In this document: positions 39,684-50,303 of the stretch, piece by piece
Position numbering within the stretch: position 1 is the first letter of the stretch
Layout of the letters: each line of letters begins with the position of its first letter
NCBI RefSeq assembly: GCF_030849505.1
Contig: NZ_JAUJFI010000012.1
Span: 1-60,957, forward strand
DNA: 60,957 nucleotides
Direction: 5' to 3'
Source of the DNA: Azospirillum isscasi
GTDB lineage: Bacteria; Pseudomonadota; Alphaproteobacteria; Azospirillales; Azospirillaceae
Program-made: the position numbers and the translations under genes
The notes under the pieces: model-generated
The model's input: the letters and a program-made list of their open reading frames with translations, nothing else
Databases searched by the model: none
What the model was told of the DNA's origin: nothing

Positions 39684-40322
39684 ATGCCCACCTCCATGCT
39701 GGATCTGGACCGCTTCCGGACCACCCCGCTGCAACGCGAGCCGTTCGACTTCCTCTGCGTCCCCGGCTTCGTGAAGCGGGAGCATCTGGAGGCCCTGCAC
39801 CGCGACTATCCCAAGGTGGACAAGCCCGGTTCCATTCCCCTGGGCGTCTTCCCGCAGGGGCCGGCCTTCGATTCCCTGATCGCGGAGCTGCGCGGCGAGG
39901 CGGTCTGCCGCGCCTTTTCCGAAAAGTTCGGGCTGGACCTGTCGCGCTACCCGACCATGTTCACCGCCCGCGGCATGTGCCGGGCGACGGACGGCAAGAT
40001 CCACCCCGATTCGGCCAGCAAGATCGTCACCGTCCTGATCTACATGAACCCGCCCTGGGAGGCGGCGGGGGGCCGCCTGCGCGTTCTGCGCAGCCCCGAC
40101 CTGGAGGACTACGCCGCCGAGGTGCCGCCGGACGAGGGCACGCTGCTGTGCTTCCGCCGCTCCGACACCTCCTGGCACGGGCACCATTCCTTCGAGGGCC
40201 GGCGCCGGGCGGTGCAGATGAACTGGGTGCGGAACAGCGTCTACATCTGGCACGAACAGTGGCGCCACCGCATCGGCGCCTGGGTGAAGAACCGGACGGG
40301 CACCGCGTCTTCGGGATACTGA
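39684..40322 (+). CDS. 2-oxoglutarate/Fe(II) oxygenase-like protein, second of pair
   Basis: This 212-residue protein has HxD in GKIHPDSASKIVTVLIYMNP and a distal His in DTSWHGHHSFEGRRRAVQMN, with Arg for 2-oxoglutarate nearby. Core strands LRVLRSPDLEDYAAEVPPDE and GTLLCFRRSD match prolyl-hydroxylase-like proteins. Overall sequence similarity to the preceding oxygenase seems low, so it is not a recent duplicate. The ATG at 39684 has GGAG upstream. Such proteins often occur in surface-polysaccharide and modified-lipid loci; the target is unknown. Confidence 0.82.
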   Translation: MPTSMLDLDRFRTTPLQREPFDFLCVPGFVKREHLEALHRDYPKVDKPGSIPLGVFPQGPAFDSLIAELRGEAVCRAFSEKFGLDLSRYPTMFTARGMCRATDGKIHPDSASKIVTVLIYMNPPWEAAGGRLRVLRSPDLEDYAAEVPPDEGTLLCFRRSDTSWHGHHSFEGRRRAVQMNWVRNSVYIWHEQWRHRIGAWVKNRTGTASSGY

Positions 40323-40359
40323 TGCCGGTCGCGCGCTTCCTTCCCGGAGGCCGGCATGA

Positions 40360-40425
40360 ACCACGGAGACACGGAGACACAGAGGGCGAGGCGCTTCTCC
40401 CTCTGTGTCTCCGTGTCTCCGTGGT
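40360..40425. repeat. Perfect intergenic palindrome
   Basis: Two exact 27-base arms, beginning ACCACGGAGACACGGAGACA on the left and ending GTCTCCGTGGT on the right, flank a 12-base loop. The same family occurs at 23866-23944. It lies 37 bases after an oxygenase gene and 139 before trxB, so it may end the first transcript, but it has no T-run and looks like a dispersed element. Confidence 0.85.
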
Positions 40426-40563
40426 GAAGAATCGGGCAATCGCCGAAGCTTCTCCATGATGGGCGGGCATGGCAGGCTTTCCGGTGACAGCGCGTCGGAT
40501 CTGGACCATATGTTCGGCGCGGCCCTATGGTCCGCGTCAGACGAGATCGTGACGGACAAAGCG

Positions 40564-41550
40564 ATGCCCAGCACCCACCACACCAAGGTTCTCATCATCG
40601 GCGCCGGCCCCGCCGGCTACACCGCGGCCATCTACGCGGCGCGCGCCAACCTGCAGCCGCTGATGGTGCAGGGGATGCAGCCGGGCGGCCAGCTCATGAT
40701 CACCACCGACGTGGAGAACTATCCCGGCTTTGCCGACCCCATCCAGGGTCCGTGGCTGATGGAGCAGATGCAGAAGCAGGCGGAGCATGTCGGGACCAAG
40801 ATGGTCTTCGACCTGATCACCGACGTCGATTTCACGCAGCGTCCCTTCGTCTGCAAGGGCGACTCGGGCGACACCTACACCGCCGACAGCGTCATCATCG
40901 CGACCGGCGCGCAGGCCCGCTGGCTGGGCATCCCCAGCGAGGAGGTCTACCGCGGCTTCGGCGTGTCGGCCTGCGCGACCTGCGACGGCTTCTTCTTCCG
41001 CGGCAAGGAGATCGCCGTGGTCGGCGGCGGCAACTCCGCCGTGGAGGAGGCGCTGTACCTGACCAACCACGCTTCCAAGGTGACGGTCATCCACCGCCGC
41101 GACGGCTTCCGCGCCGAACGGATCATGCAGGACCGGCTGTTCCGCAACCCGAAGATCGAGGTGGTCTGGGACAGCGTGGTCGAGGAGATCGTCGGCGAGG
41201 GCGACGGCTCCCTGGGCAACCCGCGCGGCGTCACCGGCGTGCGCGTGAAGAACGTGAAGTCGGGCGAGGAGCGGGTGATCCCCGTGGCCGGCGTCTTCGT
41301 CGCCATCGGGCACGAGCCGGCCACCGCCGTCTTCAAGGGCAAGGTGGAGACCGACGCGGAGGGCTACATCGTCACCGCCCCCGATTCGACCGCCACCAAC
41401 GTGCCGGGCGTCTTCGCCGCGGGCGACGTGAAGGACAAGGTGTACCGGCAGGCCGTCACCGCCGCCGGCATGGGCTGCATGGCCGCCCTGGAGGCCGAGC
41501 GCTGGCTGGCCCACCATGAAGGCGAGCCGAGCCCCGCGGGCAACTGGTAA
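40564..41550 (+). CDS. trxB: Thioredoxin reductase
   Basis: This 328-residue FAD enzyme reduces thioredoxin with NADPH. The FAD motif GAGPAGYTAAIYAA is at 13-26, the redox-active pair Cys137-Cys140 in SACATCDGFF, the NADPH motif VVGGGNSAVEEALYL, and the closing FAD loop GVFAAGDVKDKVYRQAVTAA. Length and motifs are those of the low-molecular-weight bacterial type. The ATG at 40564 is preceded by a weak GGAC; an upstream in-frame ATG adds unrelated sequence. Its partner could include MsrA in this window. Confidence 0.96.
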   Translation: MPSTHHTKVLIIGAGPAGYTAAIYAARANLQPLMVQGMQPGGQLMITTDVENYPGFADPIQGPWLMEQMQKQAEHVGTKMVFDLITDVDFTQRPFVCKGDSGDTYTADSVIIATGAQARWLGIPSEEVYRGFGVSACATCDGFFFRGKEIAVVGGGNSAVEEALYLTNHASKVTVIHRRDGFRAERIMQDRLFRNPKIEVVWDSVVEEIVGEGDGSLGNPRGVTGVRVKNVKSGEERVIPVAGVFVAIGHEPATAVFKGKVETDAEGYIVTAPDSTATNVPGVFAAGDVKDKVYRQAVTAAGMGCMAALEAERWLAHHEGEPSPAGNW

Positions 41551-41583
41551 GACGCGGAAGGGGGCCGGGCGGCCGGTCCCCTC

Positions 41584-42039
41584 TCAGCGCCGGTTCATCA
41601 GCCCGTCCACGCTGAACCGCCCGGCCCCGGCGGCGATCAGCGCCAGGAAGCCGCCGATGATGGCGAGGTTCTTCATGAACTGGATGCGCTGCATCCCCTG
41701 GGCCTCCGGCGGGTAGGTCCAGTAGCGGTGGGCGATCAGCGTCGCCATGACGGTGAAGGCGATCACCGCCGCCGCGGCCAGCCGCGTCCAGGCCCCCAAC
41801 ACGACGGCCAGCCCGCCGAAACACTCCACCGCGCCGCCCGCCGCGGCCAGCAGCATCGGCATGGGCAGCCCCTGCCCCGCCAGACTCTCGGCGAAACCGC
41901 CGAGATTCATCAGCTTGCCGAAGCCGCTCTCCACGAAGATCGCCCCGATCAGCAGCCTTGCCGCCAGCAGCAGCATGTCCTGACCGCCCGCCGCCGCGCG
42001 GTCCGCCCCGCTCGTCCTGTCGAAATTGTAGGAGGCCAT
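41584..42039 (-). CDS. DoxX-family membrane protein
   Basis: This 151-residue integral membrane protein with four helices has the DoxX start DMLLLAARLLIGAIFVESGF followed by GKLMNLGGFAESLAGQGLPM. The helix pair near 60-100 (GGAVECFGGLAVVLGAWTRL) is typical. DoxX members are tied to quinone or sulfur redox systems and sulfenyl stress, but this member is not assigned. The start at 42039 has GGGAGAGGGCG upstream; longer forms would be Cys/Arg-rich and are unlikely. It is convergent with trxB, with a 33-base gap, and lies downstream of dps in the same direction. Confidence 0.9.
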   Translation of the reverse strand: MASYNFDRTSGADRAAAGGQDMLLLAARLLIGAIFVESGFGKLMNLGGFAESLAGQGLPMPMLLAAAGGAVECFGGLAVVLGAWTRLAAAAVIAFTVMATLIAHRYWTYPPEAQGMQRIQFMKNLAIIGGFLALIAAGAGRFSVDGLMNRR

Positions 42040-42187
42040 GGCGCCCTCTCCCGTGTCCTTCGGACATTCCGGAAAGAACATGTGTCCCTGCCCGCTTGTT
42101 TCAGGCCGCCCCAAAAGGACGGGGCGCCGCCCCGAAGGACGGCGCCCCGCCGAACCGCAAGCTCGATCGCAGGCCGCCGGGCGGCGC

Positions 42188-42655
42188 CTACTCCAGCATG
42201 GAGCGCAGCATCCAGGCGGTCTTCTCATGGATCTGCAGGCGCTGGGTCAGCAGGTCGGCGGTCGGCTGGTCGTTGGCCTGCTCGGCGGTCGGGAAGACCT
42301 TCCGGGCGGTGCGGGCGACCGTCTCGTGCCCCTCGACGAGCTGGCGCAGCATCTCCTGCGCGGTCGGCACACCCTGTTCCTCCTTGATGGAGGCGAGCTT
42401 GGTGAACTGCGAGAAGCTGCCCGGCGCCGGATAGCCGAGCGCGCGGATGCGCTCCGCCACCTCGTCCAGGGCGGTCCACAGCTCCGTGTACTGGGTCATG
42501 AACATGGTGTGGAGCGTGTTGAACATCGGACCCGTGACGTTCCAATGGAAGGAATGCGTCTTCAGGTACAGGGCGAAGGTGTCGGCGAGCACGTGGCTCA
42601 GGCCCTCGGCGATGGCCTTCCGGTCGGCTTCCGCGATCCCGATGTCGATCTGCAT
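42188..42655 (-). CDS. dps: Dps-family DNA-binding ferritin-like protein
   Basis: This 155-residue protein forms dodecamers that store iron and protect DNA from peroxide. The ferroxidase residues are readable: His37 in [12 protein letters not shown], His49 in NTLHTMF, and Asp64 and Glu68 in [12 protein letters not shown]. There is no Lys-rich N-terminal tail of the E. coli type, so DNA binding is not certain. An Irr-type iron control element lies 86 bases upstream, so repression by Irr under low iron is likely, in line with iron storage. AGGATTGAG precedes the ATG. Confidence 0.95.
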   Translation of the reverse strand: MQIDIGIAEADRKAIAEGLSHVLADTFALYLKTHSFHWNVTGPMFNTLHTMFMTQYTELWTALDEVAERIRALGYPAPGSFSQFTKLASIKEEQGVPTAQEMLRQLVEGHETVARTARKVFPTAEQANDQPTADLLTQRLQIHEKTAWMLRSMLE

Positions 42656-42740
42656 GGTTTCTCAATCCTCCGACGGGTTGTCTTCCATTGTTGGCTGCAG
42701 GTGAGGCTACGCCCAGTTGCGGCCCGGGTAAAGACCCTAC

Positions 42741-42757
42741 TTTAGAAGTGTTCTAAA
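42741..42757. promoter_or_regulatory. Irr-type iron control element (ICE) before dps
   Basis: TTTAGAA-GTG-TTCTAAA is a perfect inverted repeat of two 7-base arms with a 3-base spacer. It matches the ICE consensus TTTAGAA-N3-TTCTAAA known for Irr of alphaproteobacteria. Its centre is 94 bases from the dps start codon, in the right range to overlap a promoter. Confidence 0.8.
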
Positions 42758-42908
42758 AAAGCAGCCCTGCGCATCCCGCATGCCCCGGCGTGCGGGATGG
42801 CCATTTTGATACGCTTGCCCGACAAGCTTGGGCGCCCGGGGTGCGGATCAAGATGTGCGCCGCAACAGCGTCCGCATCAAGCGCGCGGAACCGGCGCGCC
42901 GTGCGGAC

Positions 42909-43400
42909 TCACCGATAGATGCCCACATAGGCGACGAGTTCCTGCCCCGGCACGCGCTTCAGGAAGGTGACCTTCGGCTCGATCCGGTTGCTGGCCGGAT
43001 TCAGCCAGCGGTATTCCACCCAGCCTTCGCCCGAGTCCCGCGCGACCGAGAGGATGTCGCGGACGATGTCCCGCCCGTCCGGGTCCTTCACGTTGATCAC
43101 GCTCATCCCGACTCCGGCGGGCCGGGGCGGATAGACCTTCCACACCCCGGCGAAGTCGATGACGTTGACGTAGATCTCGCCGTACTTGAACTCGCCGTCG
43201 CGGTTGAACTCCTCCGCCGCGGCGTCCAGCCCCTTGGCGACGATCAGGTCGACCGCCTTCAGCGTGATCTCGCGGGCCTGCACCTGCATCGGCTTGTTCA
43301 TCTGGGCGCCGGCGCCCGCCGGATGGACCGTCGCGAACAGGGCGGCGGCCAGGAGGACCCACAGGGACCGGGCCGGCAGCAATCGGACGACGGCGCGCAT
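42909..43400 (-). CDS. Exported single-Cache (sCache_2-like) protein
   Basis: This 163-residue protein has a Sec signal (VRLLPARSLWVLLAAALFATV) and then one Cache-type small-molecule domain: ITLKAVDLIVAKGLDAAAEEF, GEIYVNVIDFAGVWKVYPPR, then NVKDPDGRDIVRDILSVA and GEGWVEYRWLNPASNRIEPK. These stretches match the sCache_2 domain of chemoreceptors, yet there is no membrane anchor or signalling output. It could be a periplasmic ligand carrier or helper of a receptor. GGGGGG precedes the ATG at 43400. It stands alone. Confidence 0.85.
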   Translation of the reverse strand: MRAVVRLLPARSLWVLLAAALFATVHPAGAGAQMNKPMQVQAREITLKAVDLIVAKGLDAAAEEFNRDGEFKYGEIYVNVIDFAGVWKVYPPRPAGVGMSVINVKDPDGRDIVRDILSVARDSGEGWVEYRWLNPASNRIEPKVTFLKRVPGQELVAYVGIYR

Positions 43401-43677
43401 GGCAAACCCCCCAGACCGGCCAATGCCGGGACATGACGTTGGAACGAGGACGCCGATCGGTTCGCCCACTTCGGTTCGCCCACTTTCGAAAGGCCCACTT
43501 TCGAAAGAAAGCCCGCGTCCGGCAATGCGGTATCCTGCGGCCTATTGCCGCAAAGACCGGGTCGCGCCACACTGTCCCCGACGTCCGGAACCGTGAAGGC
43601 GTGCCCAGCCTCCGCCGATCCCTCGGCCCCATTCAACGGAGCGCGCCGGCCCGGACCGCATTTGGGAGGAACATCGC

Positions 43678-44601
43678 ATGCGCATCGCAATCATGGGGGC
43701 GGGCGCGGTCGGCGGCTATTTCGGCGCGCGGCTTGCGGCAGCCGGCGGGACCGAAGTGCATTTCATCGCCCGCGGCCCGCATCTGGAGGCCATCCGCCGC
43801 GACGGCCTGCGCATCGAGAGCGAAGCGGCCCCCCTGCACCTGACCGGCGTCCGGGCCACCGACGACCCGGCGGAGGTCGGGCCGGTGGACCTCGTGCTGT
43901 TCGCGGTCAAGCTGTGGGACACCGACCGGGCCGCGGAAGCCTGCCGCCCCCTGGTGAAGCCCGGCACGGTGGTGGTCACCGTCCAGAACGGCGTCACCGG
44001 GCTCGACACGCTGTGCCGGATCCTGGGGCGGGAGCATGTGGCGGGCGGAGTCGCCCACATCGGCGCCACCATCGCCGCCCCCGGCGTGATCCGCCACACC
44101 GGCACGCTGGCCCGCCTGACCTATGGGGAACTGGACGGGCGCCCCTCCCCCCGGCTGACCGCCTTCCACGCGCTGGCCGAGGCGGCCGGGTTCGAGGCGG
44201 TGCTGTCCGCGGCGATCCTGCGCGCGCTGTGGGAGAAGTTCGCCTTCCTGGCCCCCTTCAGCGGGATCACCGCCCTGACCCGCCAGCCCGCCGGGGTGAT
44301 CCGCCGCGTGCCGGAAACCCGCGCGCTGTTCCTGGACGCGGTGGCGGAGGTCGCCCGGCTGGCCCGCGCCCGCGACGTCGATCTGGGCAGCGGCATCGTG
44401 GGCCGCGTCGAGGCCCTGCTGGACAGCCTGCCGCCCGCCATGACCTCCTCCATGCTGAACGACCTGACGCGCGGCGGGCGGCTGGAGCTGCCCTGGCTGT
44501 CCGGGGCGGCGGTCCAGCTCGGATCGGAGCTGGGGGTGCCGACGCCCGCCCATCGGGTGGTCGCGGCGGCCCTGGCGCCCTACGCCGACGGACCGCCGTA
44601 A
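43678..44601 (+). CDS. panE: 2-dehydropantoate 2-reductase family protein
   Basis: This 307-residue NADPH-dependent ketopantoate reductase family member has the Rossmann start MRIAIMGAGAVGGYFGARLA, the catalytic Lys in LVLFAVKLWDTD, and VTVQNGVTGLDTL. The C-terminal domain has LWEKFAFLAPFSGITALTRQ and SSMLNDLTRGGRLELPWLSG, with the conserved Lys, Asn and Ser positions. PanE makes pantoate for coenzyme A, but several paralogues in alphaproteobacteria reduce other substrates, so the exact substrate is uncertain. A GGGAGGAAC site precedes the ATG, and a strong terminator follows. Confidence 0.85.
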   Translation: MRIAIMGAGAVGGYFGARLAAAGGTEVHFIARGPHLEAIRRDGLRIESEAAPLHLTGVRATDDPAEVGPVDLVLFAVKLWDTDRAAEACRPLVKPGTVVVTVQNGVTGLDTLCRILGREHVAGGVAHIGATIAAPGVIRHTGTLARLTYGELDGRPSPRLTAFHALAEAAGFEAVLSAAILRALWEKFAFLAPFSGITALTRQPAGVIRRVPETRALFLDAVAEVARLARARDVDLGSGIVGRVEALLDSLPPAMTSSMLNDLTRGGRLELPWLSGAAVQLGSELGVPTPAHRVVAAALAPYADGPP

Positions 44602-44619
44602 GGAGAGACACCCCGACCG

Positions 44620-44651
44620 GGGGCGGCGTGACGTCATGCCGCCCCTTTTTT
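44620..44651 (+). terminator. Intrinsic terminator after panE
   Basis: GGGGCGGC (44620-44627) pairs with GCCGCCCC (44638-44645), with further pairing inside the TGACGTCA loop, and is directly followed by TTTTTT. It starts 19 bases after the panE stop. Confidence 0.9.
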
Positions 44652-44863
44652 CCATCGACAGGTCCCCCGCCGCGGGTGGACCATGACGTTGAAAAGGCAC
44701 CGTTTTCGAGACACCGGACCAGTCCGGCACCCTGCAGGGCCACCCGCGCCGCCGATGCGTCCGGCAGCAGCGTCCCACCAAGGCCCACCCAGGCCACCCG
44801 GCGTTCCGGCACATGCCCATACGGGACGAAGCCAATCGGCCCCAAGCCAACCGGGAGGTGTGC

Positions 44864-46903
44864 ATGCCCCATACTCAGATCCAGACGGCCCGCTGCGCCG
44901 CGCTGGTCGGCCCCTATCTCAGCGGCAAGACGTCGCTGCTGGAAAGCCTGCTGTCGGCCGCCGGGGCCACCACCCGCAAGGGCAGCGTCCGCGACGGCAA
45001 CACGGTCGGCGACAGCTCCCCCGAAGCCAAGGCCCGGCAGATGAGCGTGGAGGTCAACGTCGCCTCCTTCGACTTCCTGGGCGAGCGCTGGACGGTGCTC
45101 GACTGCCCCGGCTCGGTGGAGCTGGTCTGCGAGACCCAGAACGCCCTGATGGTGGCCGATCTCGCCGTGATCGTGGCGGAGGCGGCGCCGGAAAAGGCCG
45201 TGCTGCTCGCCCCCCTGTTCAAGTTCCTGGACGACAACCGCATCCCCCACCTGCTGTTCATCAACAAGGTGGACAGCCTGGGCGACCTGCGGGTGCGCGA
45301 CGTGGTGCAGGCCTATCAGGCGGTGTCGGCGCGCAAGCTGGTGCTGCGCGAGGTGCCGATCCGCGAGGGCGGGAAGATCACCGGCTTCGTCGATCTGGTC
45401 AGCGAGCGCGCCTGGCACTTCAACCCGCACAAGCCGTCCAACCTCGTCCAGATCCCCGACAGCCTGAAGGACCGCGAGCACGAGGCCCGGCAGGAGATGC
45501 TGGAGGCCGTGGCCGACTATGACGACGCCCTGCTGGAAAAGCTGCTGGAGGACGTCGCCCCCGACACGCAGGAGGTCTACGACCGGCTGGCCAGCGAGCT
45601 GGCGGACGACCTGATCGTCCCGGTCTTCTTCGGCTCGGCGGAGAACGACAACGGCATCCGCCGCCTGCTGAAGGCGCTGCGCCACGAGGGGCCGGAGGTC
45701 GCCACTTCGGCGGAGCGCGCCGGCATCCCCGGCGACGCCGCGGTGGCCGCCCAGGTCTTCAAGACGCTGAACGGCTCGCACGCCGGCAAGATCAGCCTCG
45801 CGCGGGTCTGGCGGGGCACCGTGAGCGACGGCATGACGCTCGGCGGGGAGCGGGTGTCCGGCGTCTTCCGCATGATCGGCCACAACCAGGAAAAGCTGTC
45901 CCAGGCGGCGGCGGGCGAGGTGGTGGCGCTCGGCCGGCTGGACAAGGCGGCGACCGGCGATCTGCTGACCGACAAGGGCAACGCGGGCCGGGCCGGGCTG
46001 TGGCCGGAGTTGCCGCCGCCCGTCTTCGGCCTCGCCCTGCACGCCCAGAACCGCAACGACGAGGTGAAGCTGACCGCCGCCATCCAGAAGCTGGTGGAGG
46101 AGGACCCCGCCCTGCGTCTGGACCAGTCCGCCGACACCGGCGAACTGGTGCTGTGGGGCCAGGGCGACATCCATCTCCAGATCGCCATGGACCGGCTGCG
46201 CCACAAGTTCAACGTGTCCGTCAAGGGCGTGCCGCCGCAGGTGCCCTACCGTGAATCGATCCGCAAGGGCACGTCCCACCACGCCCGCTACAAGCGGCAG
46301 ACCGGCGGCCACGGCCAGTTCGCCGACATCCATGTGGAGGTCAGGCCGCTGCCCCGCGGCGCCGGATTCCAGTTCGAGGACGGCATCGTCGGCGGCGTCG
46401 TGCCGCGCCAGTTCATCCCGGCGGTGGAGAGCGGCGTGCGCGACTATGCGGCGCGCGGGCCGCTGGGCTTCCCCGTGGTGGATTTCGCGGTGAAGCTGAC
46501 CGGCGGGCAGTTCCACGCCGTGGACAGCTCCGAAATGGCCTTCAAGACGGTGGCGCGGCAGGCGATGACCGAGGCGCTTCCCGCCTGCGACCCGGTGCTG
46601 CTGGAGCCGATCCTGACCGTCTCCATCGCCGTGCCCAGCGACTTCACGTCGAAGGTGCAGCGTTTGGTCAGCGGGCGGCGCGGGCAGATCCTGGGCTACG
46701 ACGCGCGCCCCGGCTGGCAGGGCTGGGACGAGGTGAAGGCCTATCTGCCGCAGGCGGAGATCCACGACCTGATCGTGGAGCTGCGGTCGCTGTCGCTGGG
46801 CGTCGGCACCTTCACCTGGAGCTTCGAACGGTTGCAGGAGCTGACCGGCAAGGCCGCCGACAAGGCGGTGGAGATCCGCAAGGAGGCCCTGGCGGCGCAG
46901 TGA
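44864..46903 (+). CDS. Divergent elongation factor G paralogue
   Basis: This 679-residue protein has the EF-G layout: G domain, domain II (about 265-345), and domains III-V ending in FERLQELTGKAADKAVEI. The P-loop reads GPYLSGKTS (16-24) instead of AHxDAGKTT, the G4 motif NKVD is normal, and switch II reads DCPGSVEL (80-87) where EF-G has DTPGHVDF. The catalytic His is therefore Ser84. Such short paralogues occur in many alphaproteobacteria and actinobacteria and their function is not settled. The main EF-G is probably elsewhere. The ATG at 44864 has GGGAGGTG; a start at 44813 has none. Confidence 0.9.
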   Translation: MPHTQIQTARCAALVGPYLSGKTSLLESLLSAAGATTRKGSVRDGNTVGDSSPEAKARQMSVEVNVASFDFLGERWTVLDCPGSVELVCETQNALMVADLAVIVAEAAPEKAVLLAPLFKFLDDNRIPHLLFINKVDSLGDLRVRDVVQAYQAVSARKLVLREVPIREGGKITGFVDLVSERAWHFNPHKPSNLVQIPDSLKDREHEARQEMLEAVADYDDALLEKLLEDVAPDTQEVYDRLASELADDLIVPVFFGSAENDNGIRRLLKALRHEGPEVATSAERAGIPGDAAVAAQVFKTLNGSHAGKISLARVWRGTVSDGMTLGGERVSGVFRMIGHNQEKLSQAAAGEVVALGRLDKAATGDLLTDKGNAGRAGLWPELPPPVFGLALHAQNRNDEVKLTAAIQKLVEEDPALRLDQSADTGELVLWGQGDIHLQIAMDRLRHKFNVSVKGVPPQVPYRESIRKGTSHHARYKRQTGGHGQFADIHVEVRPLPRGAGFQFEDGIVGGVVPRQFIPAVESGVRDYAARGPLGFPVVDFAVKLTGGQFHAVDSSEMAFKTVARQAMTEALPACDPVLLEPILTVSIAVPSDFTSKVQRLVSGRRGQILGYDARPGWQGWDEVKAYLPQAEIHDLIVELRSLSLGVGTFTWSFERLQELTGKAADKAVEIRKEALAAQ

Positions 46904-46908
46904 CATGT

Positions 46909-46941
46909 GGGCACCCTCTCCCCTCCGGGGAGAGGGTGCCC
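46909..46941 (+). terminator. Hairpin after EF-G paralogue
   Basis: A 15-bp perfect stem (GGGCACCCTCTCCCC / GGGGAGAGGGTGCCC) with a 3-base loop, followed by GTTTCC, starts five bases past the stop. The GC-rich sequence resembles the operon palindrome at 4802-4838. Confidence 0.8.
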
Positions 46942-47041
46942 GTTTCCAGCCGAATTCCGCCGATCCGACCTGTCCACGGTCCCTCCGCGTCCCCACCTGT
47001 CACCCGACCGGAAAAAACGCACACGAAAGGAGTGACCCGCC

Positions 47042-48268
<1,227 letters not shown>

Positions 48269-48289
48269 CGAAGCCGTGCACAAAAAGAA

Positions 48290-48313
48290 AAAGGGGGCCT
48301 TTCGGCCCCCTTT
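48290..48313. terminator. Bidirectional terminator between nhaA and aminotransferase
   Basis: AAAGGGGGCC (48290-48299) and GGCCCCCTTT (48304-48313) form a 10-bp stem with loop TTTC. T-rich runs follow on both strands (CCTTTTC on plus, CTTTTTG on minus), as expected for convergent genes. Confidence 0.9.
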
Positions 48314-48337
48314 CCTTTTCCGCGTCGGCGCGCCGGA

Positions 48338-49624
<1,287 letters not shown>

Positions 49625-49807
49625 TTACTTCCGCCTTATTGCTCTTGCAAGCCGATCACTCCCTGGGCGGAACGGTTTCCCGGCAGGCGGATGGACAGCC
49701 CGCCCCCGCGCCTGGTTGCTGCACCGCACAGGCCCGGCTTGACAGGCCGCGCAACGAAAGGGGTATCTTACCTCTTTCTAATCAACCACACCTTCCGGAG
49801 GACCTGC

Positions 49808-50236
49808 ATGCTCACCCGCGTCACTCTGGCCGCCACGGCCGCCCTGCTCCTCGTCGGCGGCACGGCCATGGCCCAGGATTCGATCAAGGCGCGCAAGGAC
49901 GGTTTCGAGTCCAGCAAGAAGGCGATGGCCGAAATCAAGGACCTGCTGGGGAGCGACAAGGTCGCCCAGGTCGGCCCGGTCGCCCAGCGCATGGGCGCCT
50001 TCGCGGCCCAGATCCCGGTCCTGTTCCCGGCGGGCAGCGACAAGGGCGACACCAAGGCCAAGGCCGACATCTGGGCGAACAACGCCGACTTCGCCGCCAA
50101 GGCCCAGGCCTTCGAGGCCGCCGCCAAGGGTCTGGAGACCGCCGCCGCTTCCGGCGACAAGGCGGCGACCGCCAAGCAGTTCGCCGCCGTGGGCGGCGCC
50201 TGCAAGGCCTGCCACGAGCGCTACCGCGCCGACTGA
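49808..50236 (+). CDS. Cytochrome c' (class II c-type cytochrome)
   Basis: This 142-residue exported four-helix haem protein has the signal MLTRVTLAATAALLLVGGTAMA, after which four helices are predicted and the haem motif CKACHERYR lies near the C-terminus, as class II cytochromes have. Cytochromes c' bind NO and CO and often protect against nitrosative stress; the low-spin c-556 type has a Met ligand near the start, and Met in KKAMAEIKDLL could act as such, so c-556 is the alternative. CGGAGGACC precedes the ATG. It is convergent with a cytochrome b561 gene, its likely partner. Confidence 0.9.
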   Translation: MLTRVTLAATAALLLVGGTAMAQDSIKARKDGFESSKKAMAEIKDLLGSDKVAQVGPVAQRMGAFAAQIPVLFPAGSDKGDTKAKADIWANNADFAAKAQAFEAAAKGLETAAASGDKAATAKQFAAVGGACKACHERYRAD

Positions 50237-50251
50237 TCCGGCTTGCGCAAG

Positions 50252-50283
50252 GTTCCATCCCCGCCCTGGCGCGGGGATGGAAC
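50252..50283. terminator. Bidirectional hairpin between cytochrome genes
   Basis: A 13-bp perfect stem (GTTCCATCCCCGC / GCGGGGATGGAAC) with a 6-base loop lies between the convergent cytochrome c' and b561 genes. No T-run follows on either strand. Confidence 0.7.
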
Positions 50284-50303
50284 GGCGCGGGACCATCCGA
50301 TCC

